Origin: Trissonchulus latispiculum
Taxonomy: Eukaryota; Nematoda; Enoplea; Enoplida; Ironidae
Assembly: GCA_030248195.1 (NCBI GenBank)
Contig: JASAND010008673.1
Coordinates: 57,862 to 121,861, forward strand
Direction of reading: 5' to 3'
Length of the DNA stretch: 64,000 bases
In this document: positions 11,601 through 26,600 of the stretch, piece after piece
How the letters are laid out: each line of letters opens with the position of its first letter
Position numbering within the stretch: position 1 is the first letter of the stretch
The notes under the pieces: generated by a model
What the model was told of the DNA's origin: nothing
The model's input: the letters and a program-made list of their open reading frames with translations, nothing else
Databases searched by the model: none
Made by a program: the position numbers and the translations under genes

Positions 11601-14600
11601 CTTGGAATTGCTGTCATTGAGAGGATTTGAGCGGAGCAGCTGTAAGCTACTGGATTGTCTGAAAAGATAATCAAAAGTAGATAATCGATAATTTATCTCA
11701 TAAGATAATAGATAATTTATTTCAATAATAATCAAAAGTTTATAATAAGAATTTGTTTAGGTCGTAATTAGACTGCGGTATGCTCGACCTGGGCATATTA
11801 AGAGCAAATTCTCGTAGAATTTCGTTCTGTTATTTAATTCAGCATTATGAAAATTGAACTTCAAATTACCTAAGAATTAGCTTTTCATGCTTCAAAGTGT
11901 TTCGAATGACTTGTTCCAGACTAACTTTGTCAACTTCTGTGAGTGTCACATCTGAAATATAACACATGTTAGCACAAAGTTAGATTGGGATGATTACTAA
12001 AGAAAACATTAAACCTTGGTGTTCAAAATACAATTAAATTAGAATGATCAAAATACAAGACTATTAAAGTAAGTTAAAGCTATAATTACCTAAATAAAAA
12101 TTAGGATCTCTTTAACTATTTCCCCCCCAAAAGACCCAATTTAACTATTCCCCCCCCCAAATTGAAAAATGTACATAAACTCGTATTAAAGTAACCGCAA
12201 GATTAATATTCACAAATGGAGCTGACAACAAATGCTTCTAATCAATTTGTATCTAAAGACTTTAAATTTTCTAAAAAGTTTAAAAAAGTAAAATTTTAAA
12301 AATTTTGAATTTTAAAAGAATTTAATGCTTAACTTTCTTGAATTATTTAAGTCGCATGCATTGGTTAGTTCACTCACTGTACAATGTACATACTGAATTT
12401 AAGAATTAGCTTGAGCTAATAAGTTATTTAAAATAAACATTTTTGATTTAAACGCAATGAGGGAAAATTATTTGTTATTAAGAATAGGTCAGAATCACCC
12501 AGGAAACTTCTATGACCTTTATTACAACCTTTAAATATATCTTGACACATGACCCCAATTTAACTATTTCCCCCCCCCCCCAAACGAGTTGGGGGGGGAA
12601 ATAGTTAAAGAGATCCAAAAATTATAATATGTACCTAAGTGGGCTGGGTCAATTAATTCAATTCCAGGTTTATTGGGTTGCCGCTTTTTCACAAAAAGGC
12701 TTAAAATGGTAAGGGAAACGTAAAAATTTTTTGTCTCGGATTATGCTCAAAAGTTTGTCATAGGGTAATTCGACCACGTTGATTTCGAAACTGAAATCGA
12801 AATTTCCGGAAAATTTACGGATTTCGAGATATTGGACCCGGAAAATTCCGGATTTTGATAAATTTTTTCCGAAAGTGGTCGATATGGTACTCAAATGAAA
12901 GAGCTCATCGAGCTGTACAACTTTCCGTCTTGCGACATGTTTCGGAAATGCGCCTAGCGAAAGTTATGGCCGAAAAACTGAAAATCCGGGAATTCCCGAA
13001 AACTCGGATTTCGGACCAAAAAATTTTTTGTCTCCGATTTCGCTCAACAGTTGGTCATAGGGCAATTCGACCACGCTGATTTCGAAACTGAAATAGAGAT
13101 TTCGTGGTACTCGACACGGAAAATTGACTTGTTTATAAGACGAAAAATGACAGCGGCAACCCATTCATGCAAATAAGCTTGTTATAACTGCATTGGAAAT
13201 TCTCAAACTTCTACAGAATCTCTGCAAGTCCGCACTGAGCAAAAATGTTACATACTCAACCAACTGATTAACTTTGATGTGCAAAATAGGTTTTATAATT
13301 ACCTACTTACTGGAAGTAGACCGAACTTTAATCTTGAGAGTAACCAACTTTAAGCCTGACAGTCGATCCTGCACCGGGGCTGAACATTCTACCATTACAG
13401 AGCATAGCTCATAGTCGAACATACAAAGGTTGGAGGAAACTGAAATAAACCAATTAGTGATTATTAATACCAGATATGATATATACAAACCAATTTTCAC
13501 CAGTTTCGCTCAATATCACATATATACAATGTAATCACATACACTGTTCTCAAAAAGTAGACGGGTCTTATCTCGATTACTTCCATCACTCAAAATCCTT
13601 AAAACGTGACTAAATGAGCTAAAATTTGGTATGGGTATGTTTTCGACCACGCTGAGTTCAAATATCGCAAAATTTTTCGATTTAACGAAATTTGATTTTT
13701 TTCGATTTCAAAGGGGGGACCAAGGAAAGCCGAGAAATATTTTGTCTTCGATTCTGCTGAAAAGATGTATTTAGGGGTTTTCGGGGACGTAGAACACGAA
13801 TCTGAAGTCCGTTTTCGATTCAGCTGTTCGTTAGCTTATAGTATAAGCTTTCACCTTAAGCTTAAATCTTTAACTTATACTGAGATAACAAAAAGCTGAA
13901 TCGAAAGAAGAACTTCAGATTCGTGTTCTACGACACCGATAACCTCTACATACATCTTTTCAACAAAATCAAGACAAATTTTTTCGGTTTTCCTTGATCC
14001 CCCTTAGAAATCGAAAAAAATTAAATTTCGCGAAATCGAAAAATTTTGTTATATTTGAACTCAGCGTAGTCGAAAACAAACCCTTACCAAATTTTAGCTC
14101 ATTTGGTCTTGTTTTAAGGACTTTGAGTGGTGGGGGGTAATCGAGATAAGACCCAAGTAGACAAGATATTAGAGTTCGAAGTCAAACCGAGAACCGTCAC
14201 TGTAGATATCTTTATTCAAAATCACAAGTACTGTTGTCGAGTAGAGTACGTTTTGTAAGACTTTCGGCATTTTCCATTGAAAAACAGACGCGGCGATCTC
14301 CTTTCCATCCTTACAATTATTGGTAGAATGCAAAACACTGCTTGCAATTAATGTTATTAAATTTGACAGAAATTCAAGTTTCCGACCGCAGACGACCACT
14401 GATCACCAAAGCGCTAGAAAGTGATCACAGAATACTAACGGTTATGATTGTTTTCAGTGTGCTTTAGTTTGCTAACAATTTGAGACTTAGGATGAACACA
14501 GAAGATTTTAAATAGATTTCATTGCATCAACGTTCCGCCAGGTTTTGCATAGTAAGTTCTATTTGCCACGTCATTGCGAATTCGCCTGCTTCTGTCTTTA

Positions 14601-17600
14601 AGTTCACCTTCCTATGAATTGACGGAGCGCTGACTTTTACACGCGTTTCAGTTTTCAGATAAGTTTCTGAGTATAACGAATTCGAGGCTACCACGAAAAA
14701 ATTGAAAATGTCAATGATGAGTCCTTCAAGAGCATGTAAGGAAACAATATAGGGTTCGACTTAATGCTGCTGGTTTGTTGACATTTTATTGCTCCTGGGA
14801 CAACAGCAGAGGTAGTTTTTCCTGCTGCGCCTTCCTGCTGCGCCTCAGCGCAGCAGGTAGTTTAAGGGGGGGGTCCATTTTGTGGTCATTTTTTCGACTT
14901 TCTCCGATCTCGTTGATTTTCACGTATTTTATTGTCCAAATGATATATTTTAATAAGTTTTTAAAATTAAAGTCGTAGCTCTTACGGTTGTCGAGTAATT
15001 TCACCTCAAAGTTAAGATTTCATGTGTTAAACATAGGAAATTTAAAAAGTTGCATTTTTTTCGCGTGCGCCAAAAAAATCTCCCGACAAACGTTCATGAA
15101 TCTGGACAAATTATACATTAAAACAACACTTACGTGTTAAACTGCGGTACCCTGGAATTAGAATTTTAATTTAGGCCTTCAAAATTTTTTAATTCATTTT
15201 TAAATGATTAAAATTTGAATTGATGCTCAATTCGTGTTAAATTTCAATCATTCAAAAATCAATTAAAAATTTTGAAGGTCTAAATTAAAATTCTAATTCC
15301 AGGGTACCGCAGTTTAACATTTTAGCGTTAGTTTAATGTATAGCTTGTCCAGATTCATCAACGTTTGTCGGGAGATTTTTTGGCGCACGCAAGAAAATGA
15401 CAACTTTCAAAATTTCCTATGTTTAACACATGAAATCTCGACTTTGAGGTGGGATTACTCGACAACCTTAAGAGCTACGACTTTAATTTTAAAAACTCGT
15501 TAAAATATACCATTTGGACAATAAAATACGTGAAAATCAGCGAGATCGGAGAAAGTCGAAAAAATGGCCCAAAAATGGACCCCCCTTAAGGTGCTGGTTT
15601 CCTTTCGGGTATTTTTTACTCATACGAATTTAATCCTATACGTAGATAGCTAAAACTTGCTAAATAACCTATTTCCGTGCTCTTTAACATTCTTGAACCA
15701 GTCCCGGATTTTTAAGCCCAAAGATAAGGAAGTTTTGGTTTGTGTCCTTAGGCTTACAGTAGGTAGACCAGACACGGGATTGGTTGTTATGGCTGGAAAG
15801 AGGACACAAAAATGAACATTTTTGCTTTTACAACCTTTGAGCTATCTCCAGCGGTTACGTCAGTATAAGCAAAAAACCATTTTGAGGGTCAAAAAATGGC
15901 TATTTTCGAGGAAATCAGTTTTTTCAAAATTACTGCCAAACCTTGCGAACAATTTTGTTCCATTTATACTCAATCGATACAGCGTCCAAATGCACATTTT
16001 ACGAATACCTATTAGCCGGATTTTATCGCTTTCAGCCAGAGATTTGGCCGGAAAACCATTTTGGCAAAACTGCGGTTATTTTGTTTTGAACATCGATTTC
16101 TCAAAACCTACTCAACAGATTCCGGAGATTTTCGGCAAAATGGAAATTCGTGCTATTGCGGAGGGACGTTTTTCTTGGTTTTAGTTTAATTTAGTGCAAA
16201 GTTTAAAATTTAGTGCTTCCGTGCATTTTGCGAATTTTCTCAACCGTTGAGTGATGCTGAGCAAAACCCCAAAAAACGTCCCTCGACCCATATGTCCTCT
16301 CTATGATAGCGCAAAAAGAAATTTTGTCTCGTTCCGCAGTTTTGAAAAATCATTGTTCAAAGATTTTTGGTCTATATTTAGGCGTTATGTCAGAAAATGT
16401 TTGCTAATTTTTTAATAATTTTGCTAGTTTCGTAAGCCCATATGAATGTCCTAATTATAAGCTTTAGAACTATGTATAAAGCTCTTTCCAACTCCCAAAA
16501 TTGCGAAAGTTATAGCGTTTTAAAAAATCACCACAAAAGCACTGCACAAAAGGATACCACCACCTTAAGTTTGCTTAGGCCGAACTCCAGCACACACACT
16601 TTGTTCGTTAAACATGCATTTTACCATAAATGCATGTGTGCAATGGTTTAAGATAGACATTACATGAATTACGTGTGGATTTCTGTTTTGGTAGTTTTCT
16701 GCTTCTAATCCATGTAATTACGAATGTGTGCGTAAATTGGCTGAAGAATTCGAAACCGGAAATTTTATTCTTTTCTGCATGACTAATAAATCCTTCAACT
16801 GACACAGATCACTGTGGGATTATTCATTGATAACTTATTGTATGTTCTGTTAATAAGAGTCAAAATCCAAATTGTTATGACAATGTAGAATAAAAGCCAA
16901 TTTTTCCAAAGCTAGCAGAATAGATAACTGCACGATGTTTTGCAGAAAATCTTCCAGTACCTAAGCAGTCGCCAGATCACTTTTGAAAAAATTAAACTGC
17001 GCAGCAGGTTTATAATTTCATAAAATATTCATCCGGCGAAAACTTACGCCCGATTGCACCAAATCGGGCTAAGTTAGCTCGGTGTTAACTTAACACCGAG
17101 TTAACTCGGTGCTAACAATTCTGCAGCTAAGCTTCAGCTGGGTGCTAAACTTTAGTCTGTTGCACCAACTTAGTTTTTGTCAAGAATAACAAACTCTAAG
17201 CTTCAGCTCAGGGTTAGAGTTAGCCAATCCAATTCGTTTTCTCAATCAAAGTATCCAATCATCATCTGTCAACGTTAGCTGAAGACTACTTTAACCTTGA
17301 GGTTAACTCCGAACTAAGTCTTTCTTCCACTTAACTCTGAGCTCGAGGTTATCACTTAAGTATAGGATCAAATCGCAAATGTCACATATGAAACAATAGT
17401 GCGAAAATCTTTTTCCAAAAAAACTGAAGCATTCTTAAATGTCTGATTGAACAATCCATACCGAAATTTTCTGATAAATGAAGGCAGAAATGTCAGAAAT
17501 TGAGTTAGTCCTCAGCTAATCCTGCTGACAATCAGAGTTAAATTTTGCATGCTGAAGACTAAGTTAGCTCGGAGTTAACCTCGAGGTTAACTTACCCTTA

Positions 17601-20600
17601 TTTGGTGCAACGGATTAGCTGAGAGTTAACAGGTTAACACCGTGTTAACCTTGAGGTTAACTTAACACCGAGCTAATCCTTAATCTTTTACACAAAATCT
17701 TGCTTATTAATCAACACTTTAATACCGATAGCTTTAGTTATTAAAGCTTAACTATTGAAATAGCTTTACATGAGCTATTTAAACTCAAAACCAAATTACT
17801 GCTGAGAAGACACCTTGAACTAACTACAAATTAATGGTACATTTAGTTGACTTAGACAAACCTTGTAGCCCTTCTTGATCTCGAAACAGAACACTAGAAG
17901 ACATATATATTTGCACTTCGCAGGACTTTCCCAGGTATCGAAAGTTGATTTCCGTCGTTTTGTCATCTAAAAAGGTGACAAACTGACAAAGCAGCCTATT
18001 TTGATCATAGTTAGCCCCTTTCAGCCACCTGTAGGTGTGCATAAATTTTTCTGCGTAGTCCCAATTCCTTTTCCAAGTCTGCTTCTACATAGTGATATCA
18101 AGAGTACATAATAGATAAGAGTGTGACAGCTAGCAGGTTCTCTGTTATCAGTTGCAGGTACATGCAATGTTCGCTAACGGCTGACCCCCCCACAAACGTG
18201 TATGCTCACTTCAAAGAAATTAGAACGCTATCTTTGCGTGTTAAACCTCACAACAGACGCACATTGAACCAACCGAGCAGTTGTTTTCGAGCTTCAGCAT
18301 GCAAGCGTAGCGGCCAAATTTGTTGAAGTGAACATACACGTTTGTGGGGGGTCAGTCGTTAGCGTGCAGAGCATGTACCTGCAGCTGATAACTGAGAACC
18401 TGTCTGCTGCCACACTCTTATATATTATGTACTCTTGGCGATATGTAGTTCTGGATAGAGATAGCCCTTTGAAGTAATTTTGTTCACGTTCAGTTTTAAC
18501 GATTTGCAACATCACCGTATCGAGTACTTTCACATACCGCACCGGGTGCAGTTCCCCAAGACTTGCTTCTGCCAATAACAGTGAAGGGTGACAAGGTTTT
18601 AGGGTGAAAGCCAGTGAACATAATTTGAAATGTAAGCACTTAGATTGTGTGAATTTTGGGAATAAAACATATTAATGTGACTTCATCATTTTAAATTTCT
18701 ATTTAACTAAGAGTGCCCCCTACTTTCAATCGACAACAACAACAACAGTTTGCAAGAACTGCCTACCATGGCAATGCGAGTCTCTGTTTTCATACTGAAA
18801 CTGGTAGAGATCGGGCGGGCGAAATCGCATAAATGCATCCTTGGACGCAGTTGCGATGCAAACAGGAACTTCGTGACCATTCGACAGTTGGCTCAGATAG
18901 CACTGCAGGACAGACCTATCGAAGGCTTGCAGATCGCTAAGTGCATGACGACATGGTGCTAACTCTAAAAACAGAAGAAAAAAATTTGATTGTTGGGATA
19001 AATAAGCTGTTGTAATTTAACTTTAAATTTTAAAATTTAAAGGATTTGAAGAATACGTAAAACATAGAATCGATTTGTGAAACGCTTAAGCATGAAACAG
19101 AAATGCTATTTCTGTACTACTACCAATGTATCTAGCTTGAAATATACCTGACTACTTATTGTTTTCACATTTTTGTCAGAATAATTTAGACATAGTCATA
19201 ACCTAGAACTGGGGTTCCACTGCGTACAGAACCGTCATTTTTCTACTACTGGTATTTAATTTGTGCAGTGACCCTTACCTCTGCAGTCTTTTCCATTCTG
19301 ATGGAGAAAGTGGCCTTTAGGACAACGACACGCATAACTGCCAACGGTATTTCGACAGTAATGTTGACAGCCACCGTTTCGCTCACTGCATTCGTCCTTA
19401 TCTAAAAGTATAACATAATATACAGTAATATAATATACAAATATATATTACAATATACAATAATATGATATAATATAATATAAATATACATAATGTAGTC
19501 TAAAATAATACATCATTGATGTTGTGATTATTAAGCTGGGATTCAGTGTTGCTAACATTGGCCGTTTGTAGAAAGGTCAACCAATAAACACAACACATCA
19601 ACTGTCAAACAAGTAACCTTAACACAAAAGGGTTATGGTGCTTAATCCACAGTAGACTTAAACTTAACTGTGTTCACAAGGGGTGCATCTACAAAGTAAA
19701 ATTTTGATGATTTCCTCATATAGTCTGTCAAGCTCGCTTCAAGCTTCAAATTGAGAAACTCTTACCTCTGCACAGGGTGCCGTTATGAATTGGCTCAAAG
19801 CCGGGTCGGCAGGTGCAACGATAACTGCCAGGTGTATTGATACAATCGTGATCACAAATACCTTCCACCTTGCACTCATCAATATCTAAATAAACGCTCA
19901 AGAAGTAACACTTCATAGCACCAAATTGGATAAGTAACAGTTCTCAAGCTCTGCTCTACAAGTTCCGGTCCTAGTTCTAACTACCACCAAGTTTTTAACA
20001 AAGCTTGTATTTTTGTCATTCACTTGAAAACCCGCAATATCTGACAACCTCAGAGAAAAGGAACAAACTACAGCTGGTTCAACCAACTCAATCTTATTGC
20101 GTCAGTAGTATGTAAACGAATTCGGGACCCTTCGGCACAGGTGCCACGATAAACAATATGTGCAAATTGCATATTGCATTGAGCATTGCACAAATGAAAC
20201 CTGCAGCTTGTCACACTCTTATCTATTATGTACTCTCTCCGCCACTGCTTACCAATGCAGGCGCTTTGATCATAGCTTAGCATATAGCCTGGCTTGCAGC
20301 GACACTCAAAACTACCATGGGTGTTAATGCAGTCGTGCTCGCAGTCCCCGTTTTCAAAATCGCACTCGTTTACGTCTGGAAAATATGGAAAATAGAAATT
20401 GCACAAGAAAGAACATAAAACTTCTTACACAAGAAGAAAGGTTTTGTCCATCATTGTTTAATTCAGAACAAACCAATATAAAGTATTAGCATTAATTATT
20501 TAGATTTTACTTTATTTGCTAGCAGTTAATACTTAAATATTTGATAAGGAATAGCTTAACCTAAGCAATTTAAAGCTAAATAAAATAGCTTTAATCTGTA

Positions 20601-23600
20601 CCTGCTCTCGTTTTGCATCTTTCAAAAATTGTTTTTGTCAGCTATTAGATTACAAGCTACATACACAGAAATTACTAGCTATGTCATTAATTACAGTTAT
20701 TCAATTTTTTCATTCATTACTATTAATTATAATTATTTATAATTCATTCATTTACAGTCCATTTTAATTACATAGTTAATTAAAGTAATTAATTACAATT
20801 AATTATTTATTTAATCAATTAATTAATTGTAACCTTCACAAGTCTGCTGATCGCTTTGTTTCAGGCGAAATCCTCGCGGGCAACTGCAGATGACACGACC
20901 CCTGACTTGGGTACAATTCTTTTCACAATTCCCATTGTTGATTTCGCAACCAGCTGAAAACAGGTAGTCAAAATAAAAGGCTAGTGCATTGCTTTTTTAT
21001 TTGATTCCATCTTAGCCGGGGTAAGGTAAGATCTTAAACTGAGCAATTTCGTAAAATCAGGAAAAATTAGGAAAAATTAGGAAAAAGGAGAAACCGGAAA
21101 ATTTAGGGAAACTAAATTGAGCTCCAATGGATATAGCTGAGTGGTAGAGCGTTGGCTGTTGCAGGCGTTTGATCGGTGGTTCGATCCCCAGTCTAGACAA
21201 TTTTTTAAAAATTTTCTTTTTTATTTTTATTTTTCTTTTTCTTCCTTTCTATCTATTTTCTATATCTTTAACCTTTTACTGCTGCACAGTTATGCGGAAA
21301 TGTGTTGATTCGTGATGCCTGTTGCACAGTAGGCAAAAAATTTATATTCAATTAACAAAACTGATTTCCGCGTTTTGGAGAGGTACTACCGTCGACTTGT
21401 GAACTCCAAGACTTTTCTTCCTTACGCTACATTAAAAACTGCATTTAAAGTTTTAAAATTTTAATATTTTAAAATTAGCAACCTACGAATGCAGCTTATT
21501 CGATCTGGCGCCAAGATGTATCCCTTTCTGCAGCTGCAACTCACACCGTTTGCAGTATCCTTGCAAAGATGCTGGCAACCTCCATTTTCCTTCTAGAATT
21601 CAAAACAGAGAATAAACCTATACATAACCTACAAGATGTTGCAAAAAATATCGGAAAATGTTTCTAAAATGCAGCAGAGTGATTGATATAACTAATAGAA
21701 GACTGTCAGAATTGTGTGGCAAACAATTTTTCTTCCAGTAAAATTCTAATAATGAATACTTAGGGCCATTTCGCGAGCGAGTTAATAGAGTAGAGTTAAG
21801 TTTTTAAACTCGTTTAATCTTCCAGGCGAGTTGAAATGAACTGTTTAACTCTTTTACCGCTGTACGCGGAAAGGATTGAGTTAATTTTAACTCTTCCAAC
21901 TCGTTTAACTCACTGCGCGAAAAAGCGCAAATACATACATTGCAGAACGGCTAGGAACAATAACCTAAAGTCAGACCTCACAAGTTGGTACACAAGTTTT
22001 CCCGTCAGCACCAATTCTGTAGCCATGAGAACAGTAGCAGCTCTTATCAGACGGATTGCAGGCGTGATCGCATCCTCCACAAGCAATCGAAATATTATCT
22101 GAAATTAAAAACTTAAAAATAATTGAAATTGTACTACTAACTTGATAGCTAATAAATAGTTAATAGTTTAGGATTTGCCGTTTTAACAGTCACTACAGCA
22201 ACTCCGACCCGAAAACTTTCAGGCCTGCAGTGGGGATCGAACCCACAACAAGTCTGAATGTGTAAGTCATCAGTTGTTTTTTCTTATAATTCTGGTTGAT
22301 ATGTTTCAGACTATGTGTAGTTCAGAAACATCAAACAAAGAGTCCATGATTTTCTACTATATATTAGAAGAAGAGTAAGCCACTAGCGGGCTTCTCTTCT
22401 TGGCATTGCGTAACGGTGCTCCGACCGCAATACGCGAATGTTCCCCCGTTTGGGGGGGGGGGGTCGACAAGCATACCCCCCCTCCGTTTGGTGGGGGGGG
22501 GTAGCCAAAAGTGGTTCCCGTTTTTGGGGGGGGGGTCGCTGAAAGAGGTCCCCGATTGGGGGGGGGGGGGTCGCTCAAGCTGGCTAAGTTCTGCGCATTC
22601 TGATTGGCTGTTGGCGACCCCCCCCCAACTGGGACCCATTTTCGAATAGAACAAAAACTACCGTAGTCCTCTGCTCTACCCCCCCCCCACCAAACGGAGG
22701 GGGGTATGCGATGTCGATTTGGTCGACCCCTCCAAACGGGGGAACATTCGCGTATTCTGGTCGGAGCACCGTTACGCAATGCAGTGCAGAGGAAGCCCTC
22801 TAGTGGCTTACTCTTCTTCTTAATCATAGTGCAATTATGCACTCTTGATCAAACGGATAGCCAGTGGTTCGATTCCTGACAGCCACTGAACTTTTTCAAA
22901 CCCTCTAACTCTTACTGCACACTGCAGAGGCATTATTTCTTTCCAGATTAAAACGGTCGGATTAAACGGATTAAAACTTAAGATTAAGAGTAACTAATTG
23001 ATTTATTGAATAATTGATTAATTTTAATTCTATTTCATCAAGTCTACGATACCTCTGAGACAGGTAACTCCGTCTGAGCCCAGCCGGTAGTCTTTCCGGC
23101 GACACCGACACCGAAAACTTCCCATCGTGTTTTCACAAATTTCCTGACAACCGCCATTGTTAACGCTGCACTCATTCACGTCTGAAAAGGGAATTTGAAA
23201 TTCCATTGTTTAAAGTAGTTTTTTTAAATTATCTGCTGTAGGACGCCCAGTTATAGAACGCAAACGCCATCAATGTCATTGAGCCATCACAAAAGGTTAT
23301 CAATAATTTTCCCCCTTCAGCTTGGTAGAAATCCTCAAACTTTTGACTCAAGCAAAAAACTAGTTAAAATTAACGTTATAAATTAATTTATGAGGTTCTA
23401 AGAGTTAAAAATGGCAACTCTACCCTTTTAACGCTCGGCTTAAAAAGGTCTTTAGACATTATATATGCATTGTTATGAATGAAGTACTTTGTTCGATACA
23501 GTGAATTAAAGTTAAAATTAAAGTTAAAGTTTTAATCTGACCAATCAGAAATTTAATCTGACTAATGTCAGATCAATTTAATTTCATTTAATTAATCTGA

Positions 23601-26600
23601 AATCAATCCAAATCAATTGAAATGATTTAGCTGAAATAAACCTCAGTTTTATAATTAGTAGTATAAGTAGAGCACGAAATGAAACTGGTAGAGTTAAGGC
23701 AAACCTTTGCAGTCTGTGCTATTTCCGACCAACTGAAACCCGGGCCGACAAAAGCACGAATGAGATCCAATTCGATTGGCACAGCTGTGAACGCAACCAC
23801 CATTGTCCACCTGGCATTCGTCGATATCTGGAATAAATTTTGGACACAAACTTTACTTCTCCAAAAAAATAATACTTTCGAGCTCTAACTGAAAAACTGG
23901 ATATGAAAAAGCAGAATACAGGCATATTCGTATAGAGAAGGGGTGGGTAGTTTTTCCTATCAGCTAACAATCCGGAACGGTTAAACTTTTTGCAAAATCG
24001 GGCAATGTGGATAAAGTAGAAAACGGAACATCAAAAACAGGAAATTAAATGCAGGGTGTCATTCTACTCTGCCGTAAAGAAAGTGAAACCCCTGAAAATT
24101 GGAATTTGATCAAGCTAGCTAGCTAATTGGATTCGCTAACTTTCGGAATTTTTACCCCAATTTTGTCGAAAAGGGTGAAACATTTTGGAGAAAGTTGTGT
24201 AGAAAAAGGTTTTGAGTTTAATCGGATGAACACTACCACTACCTGTGCTGTTTCCAAAAAATTATTTGGAATTTAGCTTCACTTATATTTTCAAAAAATT
24301 CCAAATAAATTTTACTCCTACCTTTCCTGATTTAAATTAATTTCTACTTATGTAATGTATCAACTTATTGCTCTTTTCTATGTTGTGCTGTACTGTGAAT
24401 AATATGAGAAAAGGAATTGTATATTGTAATGCACTGTGAATGTGAGAAAAGGATTTTCAGAAAAAATTTATATTACACATTATATTGCTTACAATGGAAG
24501 CAGTAATGTCATGAACATTGGATGTCTTACGGTAGACCACCCACAAAGAATTTTCATGATAAACATTTGTATTTCTGCAGTAAAGTTAAATACAAACCAT
24601 TTAAGCAAAACTTTAGGAAGGATATTCGACCTAAAGGTTTCAAGGAGAAAAATGTTTAGGCACTCCCTGAAGGATGTCGACAGAGAAATATTTATATCTT
24701 ATTGTAATTTTACAATTTTTCTAATTTTTCTAAATTTTCCAGATTTTTAAAATTGTTTGCTTTGCATTTTTGATACTACAAGCCCCTCTCTCGAGTTTAT
24801 TGTATACATTTGACAGTTGTGACAGCTTGACAAAAAATGTATGTCCTAATCGTATATATCCAGTGAAAATCCAACAAGTTTTTGTTTATCCACTCCGAAA
24901 ATCGGTAATTTGGTCTCAGAATGGAAATAATAAATATTATAAAAGGATTAAGATTAATAAATTTTATACCTTGACAGAAAGTACCGTCTCCCGTGTAACC
25001 CGGTCTGCACAGGCATCGATTTTGGTCCTCAAAATCCACGCAATATGCTTCGGGGTGACATCGTGTAGGACAGATAGGAGTAGAGCCTAAAATAAAAGGT
25101 TTAAAAAATGTAGAAATATTGAAATTTTTTAAAATTTTTGTTGCAAAATATTTTACAGCTTTGACAGCATAAAATTTAGCGAATCAAAATTTGAAAAAAG
25201 ATATATTTACATATAACATCCTTTTTCATAATTATACGTGCTTGGATTGATGCTTAAAGTCTTAATTTTACATTATTGTTCTTACACCGATATCATTTCA
25301 TTATAAATCAGCAATTAGAGTCATTTCGTTAATAAAACCTGCTTGAAGGGCCATCAGAGATATCTAAAATTATTAGTATAACTTGCAAAAAAATTTCTCA
25401 CTTTTCTCCGGAAATATCCGAATCTTCACCATGCAGATCCCAAACCCGGGTAAGAATGGCAAAAAATCCGGAGATAATCCGTTAAGACCAAGCATTAGGT
25501 TAATCCCATCCGTTTGATCCAAAATCAGATCCAAGGGCACGGATCCGTTGCTCACAGATTTGCTGACAATAGCCGCGCTCCAGCGCAGCAGATTTTGTGA
25601 CAATCTCATGGTCAATAAAGTTGATACTTTTCTATCGACTTGCTCATCGAAAATGTCAAATAAATTACCCCCGTCAGAAGTTACCCTCGAACCGGTTTTG
25701 GCATAGACTCGCAGCTGTTGATTAAACAGCAGCAGGTGACCCCGAGATTGTAGGGGTGAAAGTTGGGGGACAATTTCCGGTGTCGGTTGTGCGATAAATA
25801 GCGAATTTAGTCGGGGTCGCCGCAGTTTGAATGAGATTTCGCAGCCGTGACCGGGCGGTACTCGAATTGACAGAAGGGCTGCCTGGCTACAGCGAGATTT
25901 TATCGGTTTCCCCCGATAAATCGGGGCCAGAATTTGATTTCTCATCGGTTGAGGTAGTTTTAGGAATCGAATGAACGGCGAGAAACCGTTGGATCGACCG
26001 GAGCGAAGATTTACGGAAACTCGATCGTCGATTTTCTCGGGGCGACCAAGATCTAAAACAGCAAAATGGAATAAAAAATAAAATAAAAACTGAAATCCGG
26101 AGGACGGATGACAGAAAAAGAAACAGAAAACTGGAAATGAGAGTAGAAAAAGGAGAAATCTGTCACGCAGTTAGCCAGCTGTCTAGCTTAATGGTTGAGG
26201 CGTTAGCTTTGCAAACTAGCAGTGAGCGGTTCGAGCTCGGGTAAGGACACTTTTTGCATATTTAAAAATTCGAATATAAAATAGTCCATCCGTCATGGTT
26301 GCATTTATCACTTTAACAAAATAAATAAAATAAAATATATTTTATAAAAATAATAAAAAGATAAAATTCAGCTAATAAGCGTTACAAGCCTAGTACCGTA
26401 CGGTCGAGCTTTGCATCGAAACAGAGACGGAAAGCATTTCAATAAAAATTTTCTGAAGTAAAAACTTAGTTAAATATAACTGAACATAAATTTAGTTTTT
26501 TTGAAAAAATTAGGATAAAAATAATATACAAAGTTTAGTTTCCGTTTAAAGACTTACCTGTAATGAGCATCCAAGCCAGCCAACAGTACAGCTTTATCTT

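Noticed and set aside
15822..16184. 120-codon plus-strand frame
   Set aside because: Lies wholly in an element with CTTAAGGTG inverted ends, has no homology I recognise, and lacks splice support.
22357..22842. 161-codon minus-strand frame rich in Pro/Gly
   Set aside because: Product of poly-G/poly-C runs inside a foldback; the overlapping frames on the other strand are equally open.
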